Assembly: GCF_900113275.1 (NCBI RefSeq)
Contig: NZ_FOOU01000011.1
Coordinates: forward strand, 62,001-126,000
From: Neptunomonas qingdaonensis
GTDB lineage: Bacteria; Pseudomonadota; Gammaproteobacteria; Pseudomonadales; Balneatricaceae
Direction: 5' to 3'
DNA: 64,000 bases
Below, piece by piece: positions 38,801 through 47,617 of this stretch (positions within the stretch are counted from its first letter, which is position 1; each line of letters starts with the position of its first letter). The translations under genes and the position numbers were made by a program. The notes under the pieces were generated by a model, which worked only from the letters and a program-made list of their open reading frames with translations, had not been told where the DNA came from and did not search any database.

Positions 38801-39913
38801 TTACTGAACCGGTGTTTTAGTACCGTCAGCATGCCAGTCGTATACGACAAACGAGAACTCTTTCAGATCACCTTTTTCATTAAAGGAAAGCTCACCCGTT
38901 GTGGTTTTGAATGTATTCGCACGGATGTAGTCAGCTAATTTTTCTGTATCGGTTGTTCCTGTCGCTGTCATTGCTGCTGTCATGACTTCGATGGCAGAAT
39001 AAGCAGGGAACACGAATGGGCCGCTTGGGTCTTCACCTTTATCTGTAATGGCCTTAACCAATGCTTGGTTAGCAGGGTCTTTTTCGAAGCTCTGTGGCAG
39101 TGTTACTAACAAGCCTTCAGATGCTTCGCCGGCAATTTTAGAGATATCCGGGTTACCCACACCTTCTGGTCCCATGAATCTGGCGTCTAAGCCTTTCGCA
39201 TTTGCCTGACGCAGAATCAGACCGAGCTCCGGGTGGTAGCCGCCGTAGTAAACGAAGTCAACGTTGTTCCTTTTCAATTTAGCGATCAGCGCGGAGAAAT
39301 CTTTATCGCCGGGTGTGACACCTTCAAACATTACAGGTTTGATGCCCGCCTTTTCCACTTCATTTTTCACCGCAGTTGCTAAGCCTTCACCGTACTGCTG
39401 CTTATCATGGATGATCGCCATGTTTTTTGGCTTAACGCTGTTAATAATGTATTGAGCGGCGAAGGGGCCCTGCATGCTATCCAGACCGATCGTACGAAAG
39501 ATCATCTGATAGCCTTTCTCGGTGATACTCGGAGAGGTAGAAGCAGCGGTAATCATCAATACGCCTTCTTCTTCATAGATATCAGAAGCGGGTTCAGTCG
39601 ATGATGAACACAGATGGCCAACAACGTGGAGAATACCATCGTTAACTATTTTGTTAGCGACCGCGACCGCTTGCTTTGGATCACAGGCGTCATCATAAAT
39701 TACGCCTTCAAGCAGCATGCCATTGACGCCGCCCGCTTTGTTGATCTGTTCGATCGCTGCCAATACACCAATTTTCTGCATATCGCCGTATTGAGCAACA
39801 GGACCTGTTGCGGGGCCCGCCAGACCGATTTTGATGGTGTCAGCCTGCGCTGCTGCGCCGTATAAGCAAAGTGCAGTACCAACAGACAACAGCGTACGTG
39901 TAAATTTCTTCAT
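38801..39913 (-). CDS. livJ: branched-chain amino acid ABC transporter substrate-binding protein
   Basis: 370 residues, periplasmic. Signal peptide ending around AAAQA-D (about residue 24), then DTIKIGLAGPATGPVAQYGD, the type I periplasmic-binding fold start seen in LivJ/LivK. Two Cys (DACDPKQA and GHLCSSSTEPA) match the disulfide of this family. First gene of the liv unit; the 112-base gap to livH holds a hairpin. LivJ and LivK cannot be told apart here. Confidence 0.92.
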   Translation of the reverse strand: MKKFTRTLLSVGTALCLYGAAAQADTIKIGLAGPATGPVAQYGDMQKIGVLAAIEQINKAGGVNGMLLEGVIYDDACDPKQAVAVANKIVNDGILHVVGHLCSSSTEPASDIYEEEGVLMITAASTSPSITEKGYQMIFRTIGLDSMQGPFAAQYIINSVKPKNMAIIHDKQQYGEGLATAVKNEVEKAGIKPVMFEGVTPGDKDFSALIAKLKRNNVDFVYYGGYHPELGLILRQANAKGLDARFMGPEGVGNPDISKIAGEASEGLLVTLPQSFEKDPANQALVKAITDKGEDPSGPFVFPAYSAIEVMTAAMTATGTTDTEKLADYIRANTFKTTTGELSFNEKGDLKEFSFVVYDWHADGTKTPVQ

Positions 39914-40227
39914 GGGAAATATACCCTCTCCGTCCTTTGGCTCGATATAACGATGCCCGGACCCTATAGTTATTATTCAGACAGGTTGAATAAACTATAA
40001 ATAAAAGAAAAAATCAATGTTTACTATAGGAAACGAGGTTTCTGAAAAGTTATCTGATCGATAATGTCACCAATGTTGGGAGCTTCTGTTATTGAGCGGA
40101 TGTGATGAACAAACGATGCTATCAACAGGTTAAGAATGTCGCTTATCGTGGCAGGAAGAACATCACACAGAGTGTTATGCTGGTGTTTCTTTTGATTCCC
40201 CAAATAATGATAAGAAATGGGGGCTTT
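39914..40227. other. divergent intergenic region between livJ and the Ycf48-like gene
   Basis: About 310 bases that must hold both promoters. It is AT-rich around 39985-40015. An open frame from 40102 runs into the Ycf48-like gene, but its first ~42 codons look like leader rather than protein. No confident -35/-10 pair is seen. Confidence 0.4.
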
Positions 40228-41394
40228 ATGCTCAGTTTCACTAAAGTCTTGCAGCGTGCGCGCTGGTTTGTTTGTTGTTTATTGCTGGCAATGACGGCGT
40301 GGGTGTCTGCGGCGGCAGATCGGATAGATACCCCCAGCTTGCTGTCGTCACGGGCAAGTGAAGGGTTGTTGCTGGATATTGCAAAAGCCGGTGATCGTCT
40401 TGTGGTTGTGGGTGATCATGGGCGTGTTCTTGTTTCGGATGATCAGGGAGAAGACTGGAAACAGGTTCAGACCCCGGTCAGTGTATTACTCACATCTGTT
40501 TACTTTTCTGATGACCAACACGGGTGGGCGGCAGGTCACGATGGTGTTGTCATTCATACAGCGGATGGCGGTGACACCTGGATCAAGCAACTTGATGGAC
40601 GACAGTTAAACCAGTTGCAACTAGACACTTACCAGGCGTTATTTGATGCAGGAGGTGATCCTAAGGCAGCGGATCTATCACTCGAGGATCTGGAGCTCTT
40701 CTTAGATGATGCCATGGTAGCGGTAGAAGAGGGGCCGACTCAGCCAATACTGGATATCTACTTTGTTAATAACCAGAAAGGCTTTGTGCTGGGTGCGTAT
40801 GGCCTGCTACTGAAAACCGAGGATGGCGGAAGCAGTTGGGCGGTGTTGTCGCATCATGTGCCCAATCCGGACCGTTTTCATCTGAATGCACTTTTAGCTG
40901 ATACGAAACTAGTTAATCAGCAGTCAATCAATCAACAGATGACAGACCAGCAAACACTTATCATCGCCGCTGAAGCAGGCCTGTTATTCAGATCAGACGA
41001 TCAGGGGGAGTCATGGGTGGCACTGGACTCTCCTTATGAGGGCTCATTTTTTGGCTTATCCGCCTATCAAGATCAGGTATTAGCACTGGGTTTACGAGGC
41101 CATCTGTTTGCCAGCCAGGATCAGGGTGATTCATGGCAGCAAGTGGCGTTGATCCGTTCGGCATCCATGTCGGGTGCAGCCACCTATATGGATGAGAAGA
41201 AGGAAGAGATTATGTTGGTGGGGCAGGGAGGATTAGTCTTACACGGTCGGTCGCTTGATCAACTTAACGTATTTGATGCGCAAGATCGTCGGGCATGGAG
41301 TAGCGTTGTTCGTGTCAAAGATGGATGGGTGCTGGTGGGCGAGAAAGGCATAAAACGGATAACGGATAAGGCACTGGAGGCGAGTTATGAGTAG
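40228..41394 (+). CDS. Ycf48-like beta-propeller protein, exported
   Basis: 388 residues from ATG 40228, which has GGGGG a few bases upstream and starts a clean signal peptide (cleavage near AAA-DR). Repeated blades have the BNR-type form S.DQGE.W (VSDDQGEDWKQV, TADGGDTWIKQ, TEDGGSSWAVL, RSDDQGESWVAL, ASQDQGDSWQQV), as in Ycf48/HCF136 photosystem assembly proteins and sialidase-like propellers. A Gln/Asn-rich stretch near residue 230 interrupts the propeller. It overlaps the exporter gene by eight bases, so it is likely the periplasmic partner of that exporter. Function unknown. Confidence 0.8.
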   Translation: MLSFTKVLQRARWFVCCLLLAMTAWVSAAADRIDTPSLLSSRASEGLLLDIAKAGDRLVVVGDHGRVLVSDDQGEDWKQVQTPVSVLLTSVYFSDDQHGWAAGHDGVVIHTADGGDTWIKQLDGRQLNQLQLDTYQALFDAGGDPKAADLSLEDLELFLDDAMVAVEEGPTQPILDIYFVNNQKGFVLGAYGLLLKTEDGGSSWAVLSHHVPNPDRFHLNALLADTKLVNQQSINQQMTDQQTLIIAAEAGLLFRSDDQGESWVALDSPYEGSFFGLSAYQDQVLALGLRGHLFASQDQGDSWQQVALIRSASMSGAATYMDEKKEEIMLVGQGGLVLHGRSLDQLNVFDAQDRRAWSSVVRVKDGWVLVGEKGIKRITDKALEASYE

Positions 41395-43786
41395 TTCATC
41401 GCCTACGCCAGAAAAAACATCAGGGCTGACATCCGCGTTATTAGGGCCGATTAAGCTATCTGAGCAAATTATAGAGCGGGTGCTGTTTCACAAACGCTTG
41501 CCGGTATTACTGATTTTTGTGCTGATGACGCTTTGGTTAGGCTTTCAGGCAGTACAGATTCGACCGGATGCCAGCTTTGTTAAGATGATTCCGACCAGCC
41601 ATCCCTATGTTGAAAACTATCTCAAATACAGAGACGACCTGTCCGGCCTGGGCAATAGTTTACGCGTGGTGGTGGAAGCAAAAGAAGGCGATATTTTCAC
41701 TGCGAAGTTTCAGGACACGCTCAAACAAGTCACCGATGAAGCTTTTTTTATTCCGGGCGTAGATCGCTCGGCGCTTAAATCGATATGGACGCCTAACGTA
41801 CGTTGGACCGAAGTGACCGAAGAGGGCTTCGAAGGCGGACCGGTTATTTCGCCTGAATATGATGGAAGCGCCGCCAGTCTGAATCAGCTGCGCACTAACG
41901 TGCTGCGCTCAGGGCAGGTGGGTATTCTGGTGGCGAACGATTTTAAATCCGCCATTATCCAGATGCCGCTGTTTGATAAAGATCCCTCCACCGGCGAAAA
42001 ACTTAACTATCAAGCCTTCTCCGGCAAGGTGGAAGAATTAATCCGCCAGAAGTATGAAAACGAAGACATTCGTATCCGTATTACCGGCTTTGCCAAAATC
42101 ATCGGTGATCTGATTGATGGCGCCAAATCGGTCGCACTCTTCTTCGCCATTGCTATCGGCATCACGCTGGTATTGTTATATCTCTACTCCGGCAGTGTGA
42201 CCGGTACGCTGATTCCGATTGGCTGCTCGCTGGTGGCTGTTGTCTGGCAAATGGGTTTATTAAAAACTCTCGGTTATGGTCTCGATCCTTACTCCATGCT
42301 GGTGCCTTTTCTGGTATTTGCCATTGGTGTGAGTCACGGCGTACAGGTAGTGAATACGATTCGCCTGGAACAGTCAGAAGGCGCCGATCCGTGGTTAGCC
42401 GCCCGTCGTGCTTTTCGTGCGATCTATATTCCTGGCTTAACCGCGTTATTGTCGGATGGCTTAGGCTTTGTCACCTTAATGGTGATCGATATTCAGGTGA
42501 TACAGGATTTAGCGGTAGCGGCCTCTGTGGGTGTCGCGGTTATCGTTTTAACAAACCTGTTATTGCTGCCATTGCTGATGTCTTATGTGGGCGTGGGTGA
42601 CAAAGCTATCGCTAAAATGCACGCCAGCCAGAATAAAGCCAGCTCCCGTTGGGAAGTGCTCACGGTGTTTGCAAAACCTCGCGGTGCTGCTATTGCTGTG
42701 GCCTTTGCGTTGCTTGCCTTGGCTGCAGGTCTCTACGGAAGTCAGAATCTGAAAATTGGCGATCTGGATAAAGGTGCGCCCGAGCTGCGGGCTGATTCAC
42801 GTTACAACCTCGATAATGCTTTTGTAACGGACCATTATTCCACCTCCAGCGACATCTTTGTCGTGATGGCTACTACGGCAAGAGACAAATGTACCAGCTT
42901 CGCAACGTTGTCGATGGTAGATAACCTCCAACAGTTCTTAACCAATGTGCCGGGTATTCAAAACAGTGTATCACTGGTGGATGTCTCTAAACGTGTCACC
43001 TCGGGTCTGAATGAAGGTAACCTGAAGTGGCGCAGTGTCAGCCGTAATCAGTATGTGATCAACGCGTCGCTGGCGTATGTCCCTTCCGGCTTTATGAATG
43101 GGAGCTGCTCGCTGTTACCGGTGATTATCTTTCTCGATGATCATAAAGCAGAAACACTGGAGCGTGTCTCGACCGCCATTGCCAGTTTTGCCGCTGAACA
43201 TAACAGTGAGGAGCTGAAATTTGAAATGGCTGCCGGAAACAGCGGTTTTGAAGCAGCGACTAATGATGTTATCGGCACAGCACAATACGAGATGCTTGCC
43301 TGGGTGTATGGTGTGGTGAGTATTCTCTGCTTGCTGACCTTCCGCTCAATCAAAACAGTGATCTGCATTATTGCACCGTTAGCGCTTACCTCTGTGCTGT
43401 GTCAGGCGTTGATGGCGTACCTGGGTATTGGCGTTAAAGTTGCCACCTTGCCGGTTATCGCTTTAGGTGTCGGTATCGGTGTGGATTATGGCATCTATAT
43501 CTATTCACGCTTGAGTACCTATCTATTGGAGGGTAAACCTTTGCCGGAAGCCTATCTTGCTACATTGAAAACTACCGGCTCCTCAGTTGCATTTACCGGA
43601 CTGACGCTGGCGATAGGTGTGGTCCTGTGGCTATTTTCACCAATTAAATTCCAGGCCGACATGGGCGTGTTGCTTACCTTTATGTTCCTCTGGAACATGT
43701 TGGGTGCACTCATCTTGTTGCCAGCGTTAGCCTGCTTGCTGCACAAACGGGAAGTGGTTCAGGCCGAGGAGAATTTGCATGTTTAA
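41387..43786 (+). CDS. RND/MMPL-superfamily exporter
   Basis: 799 residues with the duplicated layout of COG1033-type RND proteins: segment 1 near residues 35-55, a periplasmic loop, five segments (from about 240), then the same pattern again with the second loop and five segments at the C-terminus. Membrane motifs include VFAIGVSHGVQVVN and the paired ALGVGIGVDYGIYIYSRL. No drug-type (HAE1) features; lipid or hydrophobic-compound movement is a fair guess from family members. GGAGG six bases before the ATG. Between the propeller gene and usp, each overlapping by eight bases. Confidence 0.85.
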   Translation: MSSSSPTPEKTSGLTSALLGPIKLSEQIIERVLFHKRLPVLLIFVLMTLWLGFQAVQIRPDASFVKMIPTSHPYVENYLKYRDDLSGLGNSLRVVVEAKEGDIFTAKFQDTLKQVTDEAFFIPGVDRSALKSIWTPNVRWTEVTEEGFEGGPVISPEYDGSAASLNQLRTNVLRSGQVGILVANDFKSAIIQMPLFDKDPSTGEKLNYQAFSGKVEELIRQKYENEDIRIRITGFAKIIGDLIDGAKSVALFFAIAIGITLVLLYLYSGSVTGTLIPIGCSLVAVVWQMGLLKTLGYGLDPYSMLVPFLVFAIGVSHGVQVVNTIRLEQSEGADPWLAARRAFRAIYIPGLTALLSDGLGFVTLMVIDIQVIQDLAVAASVGVAVIVLTNLLLLPLLMSYVGVGDKAIAKMHASQNKASSRWEVLTVFAKPRGAAIAVAFALLALAAGLYGSQNLKIGDLDKGAPELRADSRYNLDNAFVTDHYSTSSDIFVVMATTARDKCTSFATLSMVDNLQQFLTNVPGIQNSVSLVDVSKRVTSGLNEGNLKWRSVSRNQYVINASLAYVPSGFMNGSCSLLPVIIFLDDHKAETLERVSTAIASFAAEHNSEELKFEMAAGNSGFEAATNDVIGTAQYEMLAWVYGVVSILCLLTFRSIKTVICIIAPLALTSVLCQALMAYLGIGVKVATLPVIALGVGIGVDYGIYIYSRLSTYLLEGKPLPEAYLATLKTTGSSVAFTGLTLAIGVVLWLFSPIKFQADMGVLLTFMFLWNMLGALILLPALACLLHKREVVQAEENLHV

Positions 43787-44612
43787 TAATAAGATACTGG
43801 TGGCACTGGATGCCAGTGACGCAGCCGAAAAGGCGTTTAAGCGCGGTGTGTTAATCGCCGATCGCATGGGCTGTAAACTGGAAATTCTCTGGTTGTTTGT
43901 ACCCTTGTCGGACCACCCGCTAAAACGTTTAGTTGCGGCACTGGAGGCTGATGGGCTCACGATTAAAGAGCACTATCAGGAGGAAAAAACCTTATTGCAG
44001 GATGTATTAACACGTTGGCAAGATGATCATTTCTCACTGCTGGTTAAAAGCTGCGAAGCCACCCACAAAGGCCTGATGGCACCGCTGGATTGGCAACTGC
44101 TGCGCCAAACCCCCTGTCCTGTGTTACTGGTAAAAAGGGACAGCCTGTGGGAAGGCGGCAAGATTATAGCGGCGGTAGACCCGCTTTCGCGCAAAAAAAG
44201 TTGCTTACAGCTCAATCAAGGCGTTTTGATGATGGCCGAATTTGTCAGCAGAGAAGCTAAAGCCGAACTGCAGGTGGTGGTTTCATATGCGCCGCCGATG
44301 TTAGGTGCCGAGCCCGTCAATCAATCCGCCAGCCTCTCGGAAGAAAGAGCAGCCAGCGCCGCAAAATCACTGCTTAGCAGCATGCAACTTAAACCCTCCG
44401 CATATCATTTGGGAGAAGGACCGCCAGAATACTGGATTCCCAAAGTAGCCGAAGATCAACACGCCGCGCTGGTGGTTATCGGCACACATGGCCGCGATGG
44501 CATAAAAGGCGCCTTGCTTGGTAATACCGCTGAACGCATACTCGATCGTCTTAGCTGTGATGTGCTGGTATTGCGTGCGGGCTTATGCGTGGATATTGAT
44601 AAAAGTTTGTAG
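43779..44612 (+). CDS. tandem universal stress protein
   Basis: 277 residues with two Usp domains. The first (about 1-140) starts KILVALDASDAAEKAFKRGV but lacks the nucleotide signature; the second ends with GTHGRDGIKGALLGNTAERI, fitting G-x2-G-x9-G-(S/T/N), so it can bind ATP. Third gene of the propeller-exporter-Usp operon, suggesting the exporter is linked to envelope or energy stress. Confidence 0.85.
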   Translation: MFNNKILVALDASDAAEKAFKRGVLIADRMGCKLEILWLFVPLSDHPLKRLVAALEADGLTIKEHYQEEKTLLQDVLTRWQDDHFSLLVKSCEATHKGLMAPLDWQLLRQTPCPVLLVKRDSLWEGGKIIAAVDPLSRKKSCLQLNQGVLMMAEFVSREAKAELQVVVSYAPPMLGAEPVNQSASLSEERAASAAKSLLSSMQLKPSAYHLGEGPPEYWIPKVAEDQHAALVVIGTHGRDGIKGALLGNTAERILDRLSCDVLVLRAGLCVDIDKSL

Positions 44613-44638
44613 CCCGCCAAAGAATCTCTACAATAGCG

Positions 44639-44685
44639 ACAAGCTCCTAACCTTCTGATAAGCACGGGAGCACTAAGGAGCTTGT
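44639..44685 (+). promoter_or_regulatory. hairpin that sequesters the ribosome site of the small lipoprotein
   Basis: ACAAGCTCCT (44639-44648) pairs perfectly with AGGAGCTTGT (44676-44685), which holds the Shine-Dalgarno and ends at the base before the ATG. A weaker rival pairing exists: GCTCC (44643-44647) with GGAGC (44667-44671), which would free the ribosome site. Confidence 0.65.
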
Positions 44686-44787
44686 ATGCGTTTGAAAATG
44701 ATCACACTTACCCTGTTAACATTGGCTTTATCCGCTTGTTCAATAATTCCCGACCTGCCCGGTCCAATTGGCATTCCTGGCTTATAA
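44686..44787 (+). CDS. 33-residue small lipoprotein
   Basis: Too short for usual gene calling. It begins MRLKMITLTLLTLALSAC, a complete lipoprotein signal with lipobox LSAC (Cys at residue 18), then a 15-residue tail rich in Pro, Gly and Ile. AAGGAG at 44675-44680 is spaced five bases from the ATG. It lies 73 bases after the Usp gene. Such tiny Pro/Gly lipoproteins occur in gammaproteobacteria without known function. The signal, ribosome site and hairpin together make it convincing. Confidence 0.7.
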   Translation: MRLKMITLTLLTLALSACSIIPDLPGPIGIPGL

Positions 44788-45204
44788 GCTGGGTTTTATG
44801 CTTCATTGTTATTATTAACAGGTGTTCTCCCTGCGCATAAAATTAAGCGCTAACATCGGGAGCATGCTGATTCCCGACCCATATAGGCAATAGGCTGAAA
44901 TCCATTCTGTAAAATTCCTTGTTCAGTGAGCCCTTTCCAGTTAATAAGAAAGTATTAGTGATAGCTCATTGATCTTTAAGGCAATAGGTTTATTCTCATG
45001 CTAAAGGAATGAATAACAGCAAGAGCATGGAGGCTTCTTTTGTCGATCAACGCCACTCCCATGCTTCTTTCAAGTTATTGGTTTATAAAATTATGTGCCG
45101 CCAGTCTTATTGTTTGTCTCCTTGTTAAGGGACAAATAGTTATCAGGCTGCGGGCTTTATAATTTTAGCGGTTAGAATTTTTTTAGGGCATATAGGGATA
45201 TCTG
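44788..45204 (+). other. AT-rich intergenic region, no gene seen
   Basis: 417 bases without a supportable ORF. AT-rich, in keeping with the start of an accessory stretch. No clear promoter pair or terminator; a small RNA cannot be excluded. Confidence 0.4.
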
Positions 45205-46083
45205 ATGAGAAGAGGACGATATTATCTTGGCCGAGTCGTTAAAATAAATCTCGATCAAGTAAGCTTGATGAATGCTATTGCAAACGCTCCTATCATTACG
45301 ATCGGTAAATTCGACTGGACTATTACAGACATTACAGATAATAGGCATGATGAATTTCCTTATGTTTTTGGAAAGTTGTCTAAATATGCAAAAGATGGTC
45401 ATGCGAAAGTCATTGACGAAATTAGTCGCTCACAAATAGACGCGGATGTACCTAATCTCCTCGAGGCAAGTTCTTCCTTTGTATATTTACCTGAATGTTC
45501 AGGAATAGCTTTTTTACATGTATGGAACGGAATTCAAGAAGATGTATTCACTAGAAGGTTTAAATCTGTAATTGAGGCTGCATTTGACGGTTTTATGGTC
45601 GCTTGTGATGTCGAGCCAATATCGGATTACCGTGCGTTTACTAGTCGGTTGAAAAAGTTGAGCCACTTTACAGAGTTTTCGGCAACTGTTTATCCTCCCA
45701 ACCCTTTATTTGGCCGATTGTGGGGGAGTCTAAATGAATATATTGATAGCCGGAATGCATCAGAAGTCTCAGTTAAAGAGCTTACCTCCAAGCCAAAAGG
45801 TTTGAAATCAAAAATAATCGAGCTTATGGATAAGATCATGGATTCTCCAGACTATGAGCCAGATGAAGTACCCGCGATTGGTGATGCAGCAATACTCATG
45901 GCTGCAGATGGTTATGGAAGAGGTAAAGTAGTTGGTTTTGACGGTGTTGATGAAGTTGTAATTAAAACAAGCGACACCCAGAAAAGCTTCCTCCATGAAA
46001 AAGAACCAGCGCCTAATGAACTTGCTTTAAAGGCAAAATCTCAGTTTGATAAAGTTTCAAGAGAAAGGGATATGAAGCACTAA
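45205..46083 (+). CDS. unrecognised soluble protein of a two-gene accessory module
   Basis: 292 residues, no signal peptide or membrane segment, more AT-rich codon use than its core neighbours. It begins MRRGRYYLGRVVKINLDQ (basic, then a strand-like stretch). A central motif ATVYPPNPLFGRLWGSLNEYI stands out and may be a family marker. The C-terminal part is charged and ends in a helix rich in Lys and Arg. The stop overlaps the next ATG by one base (TAATG), so the two are coupled. I do not recognise the family; a role in phage defence is only a hypothesis from context. Confidence 0.7.
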   Translation: MRRGRYYLGRVVKINLDQVSLMNAIANAPIITIGKFDWTITDITDNRHDEFPYVFGKLSKYAKDGHAKVIDEISRSQIDADVPNLLEASSSFVYLPECSGIAFLHVWNGIQEDVFTRRFKSVIEAAFDGFMVACDVEPISDYRAFTSRLKKLSHFTEFSATVYPPNPLFGRLWGSLNEYIDSRNASEVSVKELTSKPKGLKSKIIELMDKIMDSPDYEPDEVPAIGDAAILMAADGYGRGKVVGFDGVDEVVIKTSDTQKSFLHEKEPAPNELALKAKSQFDKVSRERDMKH

Positions 46084-46547
46084 TGAAAGCGCTCTACTAT
46101 TTAAGAGTTTTTTTCATCAGCTATGAGTTCGTTTTCCTAATTTTAAGTTTTGCTATCTATATCTTTTACGGGGAATTTATTGGGAAGTATTTTCTGACGA
46201 TGTCAATAAATGAAGATGCCCTAAAGTGGGCAATGTTTTTCCCGATTAGTATTTCTGGTTGGACACTGAAAGAAGGAATTGGTGTGCTTTTTCCTGACGA
46301 CCGGACTTCCAAAATATTACATTCATGGCCCGATTATTGGAGGCTCAAAATTCATTTTAATGTTGGTGTTTTGAATTGTATTATTTATCTTCTTCCATGT
46401 ATCGGTGTCTGGTTTGTTGGTGGACTGAATACATTTGATGGAGCATGGTTGTTTTTCATGTTTGCTGTTGCTATCTCACTGAATGCTATTAGTTTCTACA
46501 CTGCGAAAATAAGTATTAGAAGTGCATTAATCAGGTCTATTGAGTAG
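46083..46547 (+). CDS. small multi-pass membrane protein of the accessory module
   Basis: 154 residues. About four membrane segments: residues ~8-30, ~48-66 (weaker), ~93-117 (NCIIYLLPCIGVWFVGG) and ~120-140. No known motif. Coupled to the preceding gene by TAATG overlap, with no room for its own ribosome site outside that gene. AT-rich. It could be a membrane effector or anchor for the soluble partner; not assigned. Confidence 0.65.
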   Translation: MKALYYLRVFFISYEFVFLILSFAIYIFYGEFIGKYFLTMSINEDALKWAMFFPISISGWTLKEGIGVLFPDDRTSKILHSWPDYWRLKIHFNVGVLNCIIYLLPCIGVWFVGGLNTFDGAWLFFMFAVAISLNAISFYTAKISIRSALIRSIE

Positions 46548-46745
46548 AAAAATTCTAACAAGAGCGTCAATATGATGCTCTGATGCTCGATCGCAATAAA
46601 TGGGATCAGAGTAAACTTACTGTTGTGGATTAGTTCCTCTGACCTTAATCTGGGAGTTGAATTCGTGCTCAACTAAAGCCTGAGAGCTGGTTAGGGCCTC
46701 CAAAAAAAGCAATTGAAGCTCATCGAAAAATCAAGGAAAAAAATA

Positions 46746-47204
46746 ATGAAAAAAGTAGTACTTTGCGCTGCTGTAACGGTGTCACTCTTATCAGGATGTG
46801 CCTCTGTTCCAATGGAGTCTCTAGAGCAAACTGAGATGGCAAAACAGTTTAATGCTCCTTCTGCTGGAAATGCTGGATTATATATTTATCGTGCAGGCTC
46901 ATTTGGCGGAGCACTCAAGAAAGATGTCTGGGTTGATGGCAAATGTATCGGGGAAACGGCGCCTAACATTTTCTTCTACGAAGAGGTTAGCGGTGACGCG
47001 GAGCATAAAATATCCACAGAATCGGAGTTCTCACCAAACGACCTTCTTCTAAAAACAGAAAATGGTAAAAATTACTTCGTGAGTCAATACATTAAATTAG
47101 GTGCTTTTGTGGGCGGGGCTAATGTAGAACTGGTTGATGAGGAAAAAGGAAAGGCAGCCGTTGCAAAACTAAAAATGGCGAAAAAGGGACAATGCAGTAA
47201 ATAG
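46746..47204 (+). CDS. lipoprotein, DUF2846-like
   Basis: 152 residues from ATG 46746, with AAGGA eight bases upstream. The lipoprotein signal ends in lipobox LLSGC (Cys at about 18). The mature part has GNAGLYIYRAGSFGGALKKDVW and VDGKCIGETAPNIFFY, the pattern of DUF2846 domains, and a C-terminal Lys-rich end. An exported outer- or inner-membrane lipoprotein of unknown role. The 200 bases before it show no gene. Confidence 0.75.
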   Translation: MKKVVLCAAVTVSLLSGCASVPMESLEQTEMAKQFNAPSAGNAGLYIYRAGSFGGALKKDVWVDGKCIGETAPNIFFYEEVSGDAEHKISTESEFSPNDLLLKTENGKNYFVSQYIKLGAFVGGANVELVDEEKGKAAVAKLKMAKKGQCSK

Positions 47205-47303
47205 AGCAACACGTGTGGCGTGTTGTGTAGCTGCAATCTGCCTTATTCATTCGCCCGATGTACGAAGTTTTAGCTGTTGAGGAGCCCCGCATGTTCCATT
47301 TAC

Positions 47304-47350
47304 TGTACAAGTTGACCTGCTGAGACTAAACTTGTCTTATTAGTTGTACA
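47304..47350 (+). promoter_or_regulatory. yefM-yoeB promoter and operator
   Basis: TTGACC (47312-47317), a 17-base spacer and TCTTAT (47335-47340). A TGTACA palindrome flanks each side (47304-47309 and 47345-47350). TGTACA is the core of the YefM operator in E. coli, where YefM and the YefM-YoeB complex autoregulate. Confidence 0.7.
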
Positions 47351-47362
47351 TGTGGAGGCTGT

Positions 47363-47617
47363 ATGAAAATCGTATCTTTTACAGAAGCTAGAAATGGCTT
47401 AAAAGCGGTTTTAGATGGTGTGGTTAACGATGCGGATACCACCGTCATCACACGTCGGGATGCCGAAGATGCCGTTGTGATGTCTTTAGATTATTACAAT
47501 AGCCTAATGGAAACCGTGCATTTATTGCGTTCGCCGGCAAATGCAGAGCATTTGAACCGTTCAATTGCACAGTTCAAAGCAGGCAAAGTCACTCAAAGAG
47601 ATTTAATGGATGAGTAG
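47363..47617 (+). CDS. yefM: antitoxin YefM (Phd/YefM family)
   Basis: 84 residues. The Phd/YefM N-terminus (SFTEARNGLKAVLDGVVND) binds DNA as a dimer; VITRRDAEDAVVMSLDYYNSL is the family core; the flexible C-terminus (FKAGKVTQRDLMDE) masks the toxin. GGAGG four bases before the ATG. It overlaps yoeB by eight bases, the usual antitoxin-first order. It lies in an AT-rich accessory stretch. Confidence 0.93.
   Translation: MKIVSFTEARNGLKAVLDGVVNDADTTVITRRDAEDAVVMSLDYYNSLMETVHLLRSPANAEHLNRSIAQFKAGKVTQRDLMDE

Noticed and set aside
46601-46644. Possible remnant of a REP-associated transposon end (GATCAGAG and CTCTGACC)
   Set aside because: Only a short imperfect inverted repeat; no transposase remains, so not enough to call a mobile element.
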